DNA of 64,000 nt from Chamaecrista fasciculata (Eukaryota; Streptophyta; Magnoliopsida; Fabales; Fabaceae): positions 13,088-77,087 of the forward strand of contig QANZ01055815.1 in the NCBI GenBank assembly GCA_003254925.1. The letters run 5' to 3'. Of the stretch, positions 46,402 through 58,104 are shown one piece after another. Under the pieces are notes generated by a model. The model was not told the DNA's origin. It did not search any database and saw only the letters and a list, made by a program, of their open reading frames with translations. Positions within the stretch are counted from its first letter, which is position 1; each line of letters opens with the position of its first letter. Position numbers and translations under genes: made by a program.

Positions 46402-48246
46402 GCACTCCTCACTTGACTCTCTCTTGCATAAAAATTCAGTTTCTGTTTTTCTCTTTGCTCTTCATTCTTTTCTCTCTTTGGAATTTCTTTTTTTGAGCTC
46501 TCACTTTTTACCTCTTTTTCACTCTTATTTTTTTGCTCACCCTCTTTCTTTTCTCTCTCTTTTTTCATTTTGATTTGATCCTCACATACTTGCTGTGGAG
46601 TCAAAGGTACAATAGTGTCAAGTTTGTTGTTCATTACAAAAGAGTATCTATTTGTAACCCCATCCTTCTTAACCTTTCTATCAAACTCCCATGGTCTTCC
46701 CAAATGTATGTTTCCTGCATGCATAGGCACAACATCACACAAGATTTCATCACAATTTTTACCAATTGAAAAAGAAACCAGAACTTGCCTATCAACTTTG
46801 ATCTCCCCACAATCATTCAACCATTGCAACTTGTATGGTCTAGGATGTCTAACAGTAGGCAAATTCAATTTCTCCACCAATGTAGTACTAGCAACATTTG
46901 TAACACTTCCTCCATCAATTATCAAGCTACACACTTTGTTGTTAACTAGACAACGAGAATGGAAAATGTTCTCCCTTTGCTCATTCAATTCAGATTCTTT
47001 AATTTGGCAATTTAAAGCTCTTCTAACCACAAGACATTCTCCTTCTTAAACATACTCAATTCCCTCATCATTATCCTCCTCATGTGAATGCATAGGTTCA
47101 TCATTTTCACTTTCAGAAACAACTTTCTTATCCTTCAAAATCATGACTCTTTTATTGGGACATTGAGAAGATATATGACCAGAACCCAAACGCTTGAAAC
47201 ACTTAATATCTCTATTTCTAGAAGTTTGAGTTTCAGGTTTACCTCTACTCTTTGAAGAAGTTTCTTCTTTGCCTTTAGAGGTCTCCCTTTGTATGGCTTT
47301 ATCTCCCCTCTTCCAATTCTGTTTGAATGAAGAACTTGCTCCCAAATTGAATTTTGAAGCACTCTTGCGCTTGAACTATTTTTCCACCTTGATTTCCATA
47401 TGCACCATCTCTTCTAACTCCACATAATGTTGCAACTCCACCATGTTAGCAATACCTCTGTTCAGCCCACTCAAGAAACGAGCCATTGTAGCCTCCCTAT
47501 CTTCTTGCACATTAGCTCTAATCATGTTCAACTCCATCTCCATATAATACTCTTCCACACACCTAAAGTCTTGTGTAAGCGTTTGCAACCTCTTATAAAG
47601 CTCCCTATAGTAATGGCTGGGAATAAACCTCTTCCTCATCAAGGTTTTCATTTGTCTCCAAGTTGCTACTGGTCTCTCAGCATTATTTCTTCTATTAATA
47701 CACAACTTATCCCACCAAACTATAGCATAATCAGTAAATTCAATGGTTGCCAACTTCACCTTCTTAACTTCAGAATAATTATGACACTCAAAAAGCATCT
47801 CAATTTTTTTTCTCCCACTCTAAATAAGCTTCAGGATCATTTTTACCTTAAACGGGTGGTGTCTTCAATTTAATACTCCCAAGGTCATCATCTCTCCTAT
47901 TTTTCCCTCCATGACTATTTCTCCCATGTCTCCTCCTATGTCTTCCCTCTCTATGCCTATCTCTCCCAACTTCAGATTCATTGTCAAACTCGTCCTCACT
48001 CCCACTATTTTCATCATACTCATCATCAATTTCATCATCATAATCCTCCCTAAGCCTCTCATGCCTCCTAGGATTGGACCGCCCTCTTTGTACATTGTTG
48101 ATCCTATCATCTTGTCTATCCATTCTATCCATTATTTCCATCAACACAACATTCAAACGTTCAAACTGTTATTGCATTGCCTTGATAGTATGCTCAACAT
48201 TCATTGGGTCTCCACCACCACTTGAAGCCTCCCCTACATTAGCCAT
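46402..48246 (-). pseudogene. Outer chromovirus copy: gag and protease
   Basis: Gag starts at 48246 (MANVGEASSGGGDPMNVEHT), hits a TAA after KAMQ, and continues QFERLNVVLMEIMDRMDRQD into a basic and acidic region with RDRHREGRHRRRHGR. A stop near 47850 precedes NDPEAYLEWEKKIEMLFECH. The zinc knuckle has lost a cysteine (CFKRLGSGHISSQC). The protease IIDGGSVTNVASTTLVEKL is followed by a long charged linker up to SQVRSAI, exactly where the inner element is inserted at CAATG. The RT continues at 39975. Confidence 0.92.
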
Positions 48247-48960
48247 GGAAAAGCTACAAGAAAATATGTTAGTGAAATAAAACTCCTCACCAATGAACAC
48301 TCGTATTTCACTCTATGAAGGCTTTTATCCACTCTAATAATCTCACACACTCTTGCCTTTTACCCCTATTGGTTCCTCTTAAGGCTCTTTAAAGAACTAG
48401 GTGACTTTAATCAAAACTATCACAAATTGCAAAGTCAACCAAACACTTAGAGAATTTTAGAAATTAGGAGAGGGTAATCAAACAATGAATTTCAGAATGG
48501 TTTTAGAGAACAATTGACATATGATAGCAAGAATTTGGCAATAACACATTCAAAATAATGGTAATTCCTTCTGTTTTCTTGTTTCTTTTTTTTCGTTTTT
48601 TTAGCACTTTTTTTTCACCTTTTTCTTTTTTTCTGTAGTAATTTTTTTTTTGTTTCACTTTTTTTTCAGAATTAAAATACCAAGGAATCAACCAAAAATA
48701 GAAGAACAAGCAAATTTTAACCCAGAATTTTCAGAAAACGCTGATTCTAAAAATGGGCTATAACTTTGTGTAGAAAACTCCGATTTCGGCAATTGCAAAA
48801 CGTGATGAAAGATCACGTTCTGAAATATAAAAATGACCTATTACACATCGGAAAACTCCACCGGAAAGTGGCCGAACAGACAGGTTTTATGAACGTCCAG
48901 AAACACGAAATTAAACAAAAAAGATATGACCTGAGTTTAGGTTGAAGCTCTGATACCAAA

Positions 48961-49722
48961 TGGTGCGAACCCACAAGGGAAAATCCCACGAACCCACCAC
49001 CAGGTTGAAATATACAACCCCAAGAAAGCTAAACAAAGGCCTAGATGATCACACTTGAACCCTTGAACTCGAATAAACAAAGACCCGAAGTGTTGGAAGA
49101 CGCCACAAGGATGATCAAGCCTTGATAAGTCTATAAGTTCAATGAAGAACCCTAGAGAGAACACAGTCTCACAAGTTGGATAAACCAAACTCACAATATT
49201 ATAAACTCAAATCTCAAATCTGAATTACAATAGGTCTTAAAGGAGTATTTATACTCTAAGTGAAAATAAACCCTAATGGGTCATGAAACACCAAAGCCAA
49301 CTAATAAAACCCTGATGGACTTTTAAACATGAAGCCCAACTAATTAAAATAATAAAGCTGATTTAAATTGTCTTAAAATACTAATGGACTTCAAATACAT
49401 CTAAAATAAAAGCCTAAATACAAAGAGTAACTTAAGCCCAAAATATGGTTATTTAAGCTTAAATGAGTCTTCATATGTATAGTACTTGATCCAAGTTCAT
49501 TGAATTCAAGCCTTTCAGCCAAAATCATGTTGCATATCTCCACTTTCAGCCCATATAAGACAAATGACGTTGTCAGCATTATTTGTTGGCCCAATTGCTA
49601 TTTGCTTCTCCCAAGTCTCTTGCACCAATCCAATCAATGCTTCCTTGATCTTCTTTATTCTAGCCCTTGTGATTGGTCCACTTGGAATTTCCAATTGTTT
49701 AATAGCTTGTTGTTTCACATCA
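48961..49722 (-). repeat. 5' LTR of the outer chromovirus copy
   Basis: A 762-bp LTR on the minus strand, TGATGTGAAACAACAAGC to GGTTCGCACCA. The primer-binding site TGGTATCAGAGCTTC (48958 to 48944) lies inside. The LTR-encoded frame (IPSGPITRARIKKIKEALIG) is open. It adjoins LINE sequence at 49723. Confidence 0.92.
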
Positions 49723-50340
49723 GGTGCTTCCAAAGAGTATCTCCAATAGGGAAAGCAACGTTCCATAATTTCCAAGTGAAAAGCAATAGGCGTTGCAGCA
49801 CTTTAAGCTTCCAGTAGTCTTTCCAAGGAAACACCGACAAACTAATTCTAGGCGGGTATCTATGCCATTCCTGTTGACATAAAAAATTATACCCGTCTTT
49901 GCAAGTATATGATCCCTGAGTGTTTTGGGTCCAGATTAGAGTATCTGCACAGCCCAATTTCGAAAGAGATAGACTAGTGATGCTCTTTGATGGCCTCCAC
50001 AGAGTATAGGCTTCTTAGTTTTCCAATATCCCAAGTTCCTCTGCTATTATCAATCAAGCCTTCATCCACTGTTGTCCCTGCGGCCGAAGAAGAGGCGCAA
50101 TCAAAAACCGGCTGGAAAGATCAATGCTTGAACCATTACCCACTTGCCATTTAAGGGAGTATGTGATTATTGACATGTTGGCAGCTATCCCTTTCCACAC
50201 AAATGAGCATTGTGAAGTCTCTCTCGGGATCCACTAATGAAAATCCTTAAAATATTTATGTTTTGACCACTTACTCATAAGTGTATCCTGATTGTATATA
50301 ATTCTCCAACTTATTTTGCTAACATCGCTCTGTTCATCAA
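49723..50340 (-). pseudogene. LINE (L1-type) C-terminal fragment with zf-RVT domain
   Basis: On the minus strand, pieces SFVWKGIAANM and LKWQVGNGSSIDLSSRF are followed by LIDNSRGTWDIGKLRSLYS, then DTLIWTQNTQGSYTCKDGYN and LKVLQRLLLFTWKLWNVAFP. This is the order found in the region after the RT of plant LINEs, ending in the zinc-binding RVT domain. Several frameshifts and stops are present. The sequence breaks at the LTR end at 49722, so the outer chromovirus probably inserted into it; the rest of the LINE is not at the other end. Confidence 0.8.
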
Positions 50341-51218
50341 GCCAGAATCCCTAGTTGATATTAAATTCAATTAATCAATTATTATTGTTATTTTTATTTT
50401 GAATGGCCACCGAAATAGAAATTGTTTGGAAATCTTAATGTGAGCTTCAAAAGAGATCATTAAGATAGACCATGGTTTAACTGCCCTTAGACAGTAATTT
50501 ATTAGGGTTTGTTAGTAGAATGGACACATACCTGCTAGCCTAAGAGAACCTAATAACAAACTTGAGCTTGGTGCATTAATGTAATTAGTCCCCATAAAAA
50601 TATAGGTGGGTTAATTATGATTAATAGGCCTTTTTGAGACCGAAAGGAGATTTTAGGTATTTTAATGTTTGGGGTTAGTTTAATATAATTAATTACCCAA
50701 TAATTTAAGAAGTTGTTTAAATTTAATTACCATGAAGGGATCAATCTAGGAAATTGTCCTTGTGTTTGTTTTTGTTTATTTCTAACATTTTTATTTTCTT
50801 GTTTGTTTTATTTACTCTCCCATTTATTATATTTTCTTCTTCATTTCTAATTTTCTATAACCAATCTTTGGTGTTGTTTAGTTTAATTGAAAGATAAAAT
50901 ACAATGCTCATTATTTAATTTGTAGTACCGACTCCCTTGGGACGACACCACGTGCTCAATAGTCTATACTATTTTTTATAGTGTACGCTTGTACTTGAAT
51001 TTTATAAATTTAAAGCTTGAAAGAAAAATTCCCATCATCTACAAAAAAAAAGGGAGAAATTTCATTTTCAGAGCCATAAATGTTCTATGTTTGCGTTACA
51101 GTCCCTCTAGCTAATAGATAAGGACTCAATGACAAAAAATGGAACAGTAGGGGTCCCTTTTTTCATTTTCATCGGGGACTAAAAAGGTATCATACACTAA
51201 AAAAATAGTAAAGGGGAC
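50341..51218. other. AT-rich sequence, possible decayed LTR
   Basis: Near 50930-51000 the phrase CGACTCCCTTGGGACGACAC resembles the late part of Athila/Tat-type LTRs, but ends were not found. No coding sequence is seen. Confidence 0.3.
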
Positions 51219-52561
51219 TGATCAGCCCAAAAGTGAACAAGTTATTTGGCCTTCTTTTAATGTGTTTATAATAATAATATATTATAATTAGACCAATTAA
51301 TATGCTAAGGGCTGCACCAAGGTATGGCATAATAAAGTGGATAAAATAGGTTAATTAGTGTTTATTTATTGTATTTTATAAATAAGTGCTATTTAATGGG
51401 TTTTTAGTGTTTCAGATATCCAAACAAGGTCTAACCAATGGGAATCATCTAGAATCAACGAGAAGATATCAAATCGCACAAGATATTGTTGAGCCTCCTC
51501 GTGAGCCACCGGCGCAAAATATGAATTCCCGCGGCGCAGGACTCTTAGAAGAATATGACGTCAACAAGTAAACTTGAGCCCCAAGATATGGAAGAGTATG
51601 ACGTCAACAAGTAACTTATTAAGCTCCAAGATATGATTTGGACGGTCAGGATTCAAGATATCAAGATATCATCCAACGGCCCATATTCCTTAACTTGGAC
51701 TATAAATAGAGCTTTCATCCCACTTCTCAAATCATCCAATTCACGCCCCAGCACCTCAACTGGTAGCATAGTAGAGTAAAGTAGAGTAGCTATCAATAGG
51801 TTTCTCCATGATGGGAGCCTAAACACCGTTTATCCTAGAGGAGTATCATGAGGGAAGCTAGAGTTCATCGTTCTTCATAGTCCAGGGAGTTATTATTTAA
51901 TTATGTTTATTCATTGATTGCTCTTAGAACTAAGTATTTTATTTCAAAGTACAATTATATGAATTGGTAGATCAAACTTTGTTAAAGTAATGAGACCTTG
52001 AAGTTGCTTTTTAGGGTTTGCTAAAGAGTGGTTTACATATCTTAGGTTATATAATTAAGATTGTTCTTTATTACTTATATTTGTTTATTGTTCCGATGTG
52101 GCAATAATATAGATTGCCCCGAAGAGCTTTGGCAAATAGCTCATAAACCTATTTTTAAGGTGAGTTACCTATCCTAATCTTATATCTTTCACCATTGTTC
52201 TTGGTTATATTCGAAGTTTCGATAATATCTTCGAATGTGGTTCGTGACATAATTAAAGTAATACTTCAATTCTGTGCCTTGATGAACTATGATAGTAGAA
52301 TTCATGATTATTCTCTAGGATATCTTTATATTATTATTACCGTGTCTTTATATAATTGTTCTTATAAATTTCTTTATAGCCTCACCTAAGTTCATAGACA
52401 TTCATATAAATAATAGTTATCTTTAACCACGAAGTTCCGCGAGAGTTCAACCTTGGGTTAAGCATCTATACTATATTTTAATAAATATAGTTTATACTTG
52501 CGAGGCTCGAGTATAAATTTAATTTGACGTGTTTGACACCTTACGACGGGTGTCCGCATCA
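51219..52561 (+). mobile_element. Solo LTR, same family as 31359-32860
   Basis: This 1343-bp block runs TGATCAGCCC to CCGCATCA. Flanks GGGAC and GGGGC match at four of five bases. A TATA box lies in GACTATAAATAGAGC near 51701. It shares the closing GCGAGGCTCGAGTATAA and TTACGACGGGTGTCC phrases with the other copy but is about 160 bp shorter. Confidence 0.85.
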
Positions 52562-52942
52562 GGGGCTCAGAAAACTTTCAATTGAGTGCACTTTAGTCAC
52601 TATCCTATGGAGAAATTTTAGAAAACTGATCAATTTCATGAATATTTTTCCCCAATTTGGAATGGTTTTGGAGAAATCTCGATTGTTCCTACAAAATTTG
52701 TACCAAAAACACTAAGAATAAGAAAGCTTAGAAAAATAAGAAGGAAAGAAAAAAAAAAAAAACCAAGAAACGAAACCTATTTAAATCTCAAATTCTCGAT
52801 TTCTCATCTTTAACTCTCAAAGTAATTCTTCTGGCAAAAAAAAAACTCTCAAATTAATTCCGGAATTTGCTTTTTCGGTCCCTCATGAACATTTCCCTCG
52901 CCTCAATTTATTGGCATGACTCAAATTTCCACATTGATTCTA
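52562..52942. other. AT-rich spacer, nothing recognised
   Basis: The sequence reads continuously across the solo LTR insertion, which gives no gene. Poly-A tracts occur near 52748. Confidence 0.4.
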
Positions 52943-53620
52943 GGCAAAAGACCCTTTCGTGCCCCTAACATTTGGGATCAGTTTTAGTTATACCCCTAAG
53001 TTTTGTGTCAGTTATGCCCCCAATGTGAAACGTTGGTGTCAATTATACCCTAACTTCAATTTGTTTTGGGCCAAAGTCCTATTTTGGTCTCTCAAGTTTG
53101 TTCAAAGTTTCGTTTTGGACCCTCAAGTCTCTGGCGAACTTTACAGCGAGATACACGGCGGCCCCGACAACTACGAAAACTCGTAATCCAAGGTTTTTTG
53201 ACCTCCTGAGTTCAATGATGGCCTCCATTTTGCCAAAAAAAAATGACTGGCAAGCCGCCAAAAAAAATTACATAGTCGCCGAAAAATTACACAATCGCTG
53301 AAAATCATATTTTCGGTCATTTGTTCGCAAAATGAAGGCCGTCATTGAACTCAAGAGGTCAAAAAACCTTGGATTAAGAGTTTTCGTAGTCGTTGAAGCC
53401 GCCGTGTATCTCGCCGGAAAGTTCGCTAGAGACTTGAGGGACCAAAACGAAACTTTTATCAAACTTGAGAAACCAAAATAGGACTTTGGCCCAAAAAATT
53501 GAGGTTAGGGCATACTTGACACCAACGTTTTACATTGAGGGCATAATTGACATAAAATAAACATTAGGGGCATAACTGAAACTGACCCCATACGTTAGAT
53601 GCACGAAAGAGTCTTTCTCC
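52943..53620. mobile_element. Mutator-like MITE (GGCAAAAGACCC family) hosting another MITE
   Basis: The inverted ends are GGCAAAAGACCCTTTCGTGC and the inverse of GGAGAAAGACTCTTTCGTGC. Flanking 9-mers TTGATTCTA (52934-52942) and TTGATTTTA (53621-53629) match at eight of nine positions. At its centre lies a second MITE (53068-53492). A truncated relative is at 3677-4857. Confidence 0.88.
53068..53492. mobile_element. Inner long-TIR MITE (GGGCCAAAGTCCTATTTTGG family)
   Basis: The left end reads GGGCCAAAGTCCTATTTTGG and the right its inverse. Inverted similarity extends about 180 bp into each arm, including CAAGGTTTTTTGACCTC and the GATACACGGCGGC box. Almost nothing but the two arms is present, making it a near-perfect foldback. 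It lies at the centre of the surrounding MITE. Confidence 0.85.
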
Positions 53621-53712
53621 TTGATTTTAAGAGTCTATTTGAATTGAATCTCCTTCAATTTTTCCATTTTAGACTTTAAATCAAGATTTTCTAGCCAAAA
53701 TCTTTGCGCCCA

Positions 53713-54400
53713 TTTTTATTATTTATTTTTGGAACATAAACTTGGGTCTTTTTTTAATTTCTTTTTTTTTGAAGTTGTTCTCTTTTTTTTTGTGCATGAA
53801 GATAATGATGGACTTGGGCTAGAAAGAAGCACAAAATTGGGTCCCAACTTTTATTATTTATTTTTGGAACATAAACTTGGGTCTTTTTTTTAAGGGTAAA
53901 TTACACTTTGGTACCCTGTGGTTTGACCCTATTTCACTTTGGTACCCTGTGGTTTGAAACTTGACACTTTGGTACCCTGTGGTATTCTCCATTAACACTT
54001 TGGTACCCTTTGGAGCTAATTTGTAATTTTAACCATAACAAATTTTGCAAAAATTACATATTGACCCCAAAAAATTTTCAAAAAATTACAAATAGGTCCC
54101 TGGATACATATTATATAGGGACTAAAATGAAAAATTTAAAATTTTTTTGGGGTCAATATGTAATTTTTGTAAAATTTATTATGGTTAAAATTACAAAATA
54201 GCTCCAAAGGGTACCAAAGTGTAAATGGAGAATACCACAGGGTACCAAAGTGTCAAGTTTCAAACCACAGGGTACCAAAGTGAAATAGGGTCAAACCACA
54301 GGGTACCAAAGTGTAATTTACCCTTTTTTTAAAAAGAAAATATTTTGAAGTTCTTCTGCTGTTTTTTTTTTTTTGCATGAAGATAAGGATGGACTTGGGA
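53713..54400 (+). repeat. Tandem duplication of a 135-bp unit, second copy with MITE
   Basis: The unit with TTTTTGGAACATAAACTTGG, GAAGTTGTTC and GCATGAAGATAATGATGG occurs at 53713-53848 and again from 53849. The second copy is split at its TTTTTTTAA site by the element at 53894-54323. Confidence 0.8.
53894..54323. mobile_element. Mutator-like MITE with perfect 9-bp duplication
   Basis: A 430-bp palindrome with ends GGGTAAATTACACTTTGG and the inverse. The arms repeat TTTGGTACCCTGTGGT. TTTTTTTAA lies on both sides (53885-53893, 54324-54332). The unoccupied site survives in the neighbouring tandem copy. One end of a relative is at 3408. Confidence 0.95.
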
Positions 54401-54435
54401 GAAGATTTTAAATTATCAATTAAATACTATTATTT

Positions 54436-55208
54436 GGCAAAAGCGTCAATTTCGTCCTCGAGCTTTATACCAATTGTCAATTTTGTCCTTAATCTTTTTT
54501 TGCTGTCAATTACATCCCCAATTTCACATTTTAATCAATTTTATCCTTTCACTAGCTTCCTTTTATAAATTAACGAAAGACAGCATTCTGTTTTACAAAC
54601 TGAGTTAGGATTTGAATTTCTTTTTCTATCAAAATTACATTATATATCATTAGCCACGTAGATTTTGTCGATAATATTTAGCTAAAGTAAGAGCAAAGGA
54701 TAAAATTGACCAAAATGTGAAACATTGGGAATGAAATTGAATAAAAAAAGGGTAAAGTGCACTTTTGGTCCCATAACTTTGGTAAAGGTTTCAATTTGGT
54801 CCCATAACTTTTTTTTGTTGCAATTTTGGTCCCATAACTTTGGCCAAGGTCTCAATTTGGTCCCATAACTTTTTTTTGTTGCAATTTTGGTCCCATAACT
54901 TCTAAAAACGTCTCACCGTTGGTCCCAAGCTAATTCCCATCCGTCCCATAATTAACTTCACATATATTTACTACGTCATCATCCAACTCAGTATGTCATA
55001 TCATTTTTAGCGGCAGATAATGGATGGAAATCAGTATTGGGACCAACGGTGAGATGTTTGGGACCAAAATTGCAACAAAAAAAAGTTATGGGACCAAATT
55101 GAAACATTTGTCAAAGTTATGGGACCAAAAGTGCACTTTAGCCAAAAAAAATTGAGGACAAAATTGACAGTTAGTGTAAAGTTTGGAAACAAAATTAGTA
55201 TTTTTGCC
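54436..55208. mobile_element. MITE (GGCAAAAGCG family) split by another MITE
   Basis: The left part (54436-54749) has the same order of motifs as 6980-7356, including AATCAATTTTATCCTTTC and AAAATTGACCAAAATGTG. The right end (55144-55208) closes in TTAGTATTTTTGCC. Between them sits the element at 54750-55143. Confidence 0.82.
54750..55143. mobile_element. Nested MITE of the 5902 family
   Basis: The ends are GGGTAAAGTGCACTTTTGG and the inverse of GGCTAAAGTGCAC. The arms repeat TTTTGGTCCCATAACTTT. The A-run on both sides hides the exact duplication. Very close to 5902-6327, sharing the ATCATCCAACTCAGT centre. Confidence 0.88.
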
Positions 55209-55867
55209 TAAAATACTTTTCTCAAATCCATTTGGAAAGAAGATGATGAGGTTGTGTACAAAATTTCCTGCACTGTTTTTACCAAGAAAGCAGAATTGGT
55301 AAGTTGAGCAAAGCGAAAACCAAGTCCACTTGTACTTTTGGGAGAGAATAAGGTAGATTTCGGAGAAATATGCATTGAAGGCTTGTCCTAGAAAAATTTA
55401 GCAGTATGTGCATCAACCTGATCTATATTGGAAAACTTGTAAACTAGTGTAGATTGTATGACCGATTGATCCGATATGAGACAGCCATCTTGTGAAAGTT
55501 AAAAATAAAAATAATGTTTTATTTTTAAGAGGGACCAAATTGAAAATAATAAATATGTAAAATATAAAAAAAAATAGTCAACTTGCTAACCCAATCAAAC
55601 CAACCCACCACTGTTTAGTTTAAGTTGGTTTGGATTAACTGAATTATTTTCTTTAACTCAATCCGCCAAATAAAATAGTAAACACGAATTGACCCGCCTC
55701 AATCCGACTTGAACACCCCTACTAATCATTAAGTTACCAATTGTTCTTTGAACTATTATATAACATGATGTTTTTTTGGTAATGTATATAACATGAGTTA
55801 AATTAAAAAATAAAATGCACTAAGCCTACAAGTCACGAAGTCAATTTGGTTTGATAGATCATTTGTT
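55209..55867. other. Unrecognised spacer
   Basis: Low coding potential; no repeat termini found. Confidence 0.4.
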
Positions 55868-55969
55868 CTCTTTAATTACCACTATATAATCAACTTAAAT
55901 AATTGTCAAAAGAGTTTGAAATATTAAAATAATAATATGTACCTTAATTATTTGTTTACTCAACACTAA

Positions 55970-56438
55970 GGGTGCGTTTGGATGGGGAAGTTAAGTTAAA
56001 GGAGGATAAAGGAATGGGGGAGGTAATAAAGGAGAGGTAAAGAATTTGTGTTATAAAGGAGGTTTTTAATAAATGTTGTTTGGGAAAATGAGAGATAAAG
56101 GAGGAATTATGATGTGAAATTATTTTAATGGGTATGTAATGATTGTGGTGGGTTGAAATAATTGTATTGGTATTTTAAATTTGTATAGGGGTAAAAATGG
56201 TAAAAATAAAGGAGGATAAATGAGTGGTTATTTTTTTAGTAAAAAGTAGGTTATTATAGGTAGTTGAGTAGGGATATGTTAGTAATTTGAGAAGTTAAAG
56301 GAGAGATAAAGGAGAAAATAAAAGGAGGGGAAGATAACTGTGAAACAAACAAGATTTTTTTACTGTAGCTCTGATATTAAAGGAGTATTGGGAGATAAAG
56401 GAGAGATAAAGAGAGATAAAGGGAAACCAAACGCACCC
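55970..56438. mobile_element. Tourist-like (PIF/Harbinger) MITE
   Basis: The inverted ends are GGGTGCGTTTGG and CCAAACGCACCC, flanked by TAA on both sides (55967-55969, 56439-56441). A 3-bp TWA duplication and this end sequence are typical of PIF/Harbinger. The interior is rich in GGAGATAAAGG-like repeats. The empty site is visible in the segmental partner. Confidence 0.92.
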
Positions 56439-56493
56439 TAATTCTCTCTTTCCATTATGTTGGAAAATCATTTATTTAACATTGACAATTATA

Positions 56494-56750
56494 GAGTAAA
56501 CTAATAATTTAGTTCCTAAGAAATCACTAATCTGACAACTCTTAAAAGATTAAAATATATATTTTAATCTCTAAAAGATTAAAATAGTATACTAATTAAT
56601 CTTTTTATGAATCAGTATACTATTTTAATTTTTTTAGTGACTTAAATGTATATTGTTTTGATTTTTTAAAATAATATATATTTTAATCTTTCAAAAATAA
56701 TTGTGTTGTCAGCTCCAAAATTTTTCAAGAATTAAATTATTAATTTACTC
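56494..56750. mobile_element. Mutator-like MITE (GAGTAAACTAATAATTT family), copy 1
   Basis: The ends are GAGTAAACTAATAATTTAG and its inverse TAAATTATTAATTTACTC. Flanking 9-mers ACAATTATA and GTAATTATA match at seven of nine positions. Absent from the segmental partner. Copies 2 and 3 are at 61594-61859 and 62023-62396. Confidence 0.8.
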
Positions 56751-56872
56751 GTAATTATATATTCAACACTTCTCTTTGCAATTTGAATAACAATCCTCGT
56801 TTTTTTTTTCCTACAACTACATCATTCTCATTAAAGAATTAAAGATTCTGTATTTTGATGATTGCCAACTCA

Positions 56873-57900
56873 CCAAGAAACTCTCTCTCTCTCTCTAAGT
56901 TTTCACAATCTCAAGGCAACGGATCACAATAAATGGCTCTGGCTGGTGGCTAGTAGAGTAGTAGTGATGATCATAAGTACATTAATTAATTGCGTAATAA
57001 TTGTCACGGTTTAGTAATTTCAATCCTCCTCCGGTTCTATATATCTGGTGTTTAAAGTTTCTACACACAGATTAAGGAAATGATTAGCCAACATAGAATG
57101 AAGAGAAAAATGAAGTAAAATGACTAAACTATCCATATTAAATTACTTGGAAAATGTTTATACATTTATGACTCTACTATATTTAATAGGGGTAGAATGG
57201 TAAAAAAATAATTAATGCTCTCTTGAATTTATAAAACATCAGATATTTTGGAACAAAAATGATTTTCTAAAACATCATATATTCAGAACCGGAGGGAGTA
57301 AGATTTATGGAACATGTACCTTTGGGACACATTTTAAGATTTATTCTAATTAGTTAGTAGAGCATCTCATATTTTGAAATTTACGAAAATTCATTTAAAA
57401 GATAATTTTTAATGTTTAAAAACTCACTTAACCAAAAGAAACTTTAATATATGCCCTAAAGACACATATTAGAAGGATCCTTTTCAAGATTTAGTAGACT
57501 TTATATAGTACCATAGTTTGACTATAATTTTCATTTCTTTAATTACTTAAATTTTTAAAAAGAAATTTCAAAGTATTAACTTTTGCATCCGACATAAGAA
57601 GAGTGTTTAGACTTTTGTGCTTGCATGTGGAATGAGGGTACTGTTTCTGAAGCAATCGTTACGTTGATGTCTCAAACTGCAGAAACTGTGGCTCTATGTG
57701 TAACAGAATAATTATTCCTATCCGTAGATGGTAAATGCAGATCAGACCAATCAATATGTCATTGTGGGGTCAGGAAAAGAAAAGTTCAAATTTTCTTATG
57801 GAGTATATAAATTTGGGTTTTTTTATTTTTATAATAAAAAAAAAAGCCACATCACCAAAAAAACAATTTTGAAGATGGTGCCATCTTTTTTAAAAAAAAA
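56873..57900. other. AT-rich sequence with a CT microsatellite, no gene recognised
   Basis: A (CT)n run lies at about 56881-56898. Short frames, for example around 57728-57934, match nothing known. Confidence 0.45.
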
Positions 57901-57904
57901 TGTG

Positions 57905-58010
57905 AAATTGCAGTCAAGACTGCGATTTCACTGACACAGTGTCAGTTGAAATCGCAGTTAAGACTGCGATTTCAGAAATTGCAGTCCTGCCTGCGATTTC
58001 ACTAACACCC
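57905..58010. repeat. Interleaved palindromes of GCAGTCNNGACTGCGATTTC type
   Basis: The motif GAAATTGCAGTCAAGACTGC with GATTTC occurs about three times in alternating orientation, separated by CACTGACACAGTGTCAGT, itself palindromic. A shortened version is at 58995-59012. Confidence 0.75.
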
Positions 58011-58104
58011 GTTTTTCCTTTAGTTTTTTTAAAAATTATTTAAAAAAATAAATTTTTTAATTACAATAATATAGAAAAATAAAGTTAGTTTCAAGATACC
58101 CAAA

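Larger units (their letters stand above)
55868..56872 (+). repeat. Segmental duplicate, copy 2 (partner 23811-24725)
   Basis: It is collinear with the partner before and after its own two insertions (55970-56438 and 56494-56750). Shared phrases include ACTTAAATAATTGTCAAAAG, CATTATGTTG and CACTTCTCTTTGCAATTTG. The partner lacks both insertions. Confidence 0.8.

Noticed and set aside
47911-48225. Plus-strand frame of 104 codons
   Set aside because: It is the complement of the outer chromovirus gag N-terminal region.
49515-49775. 86-codon frame as an independent gene
   Set aside because: It is the LTR-encoded polyprotein tail read through the LTR boundary from LINE sequence, not a separate gene.
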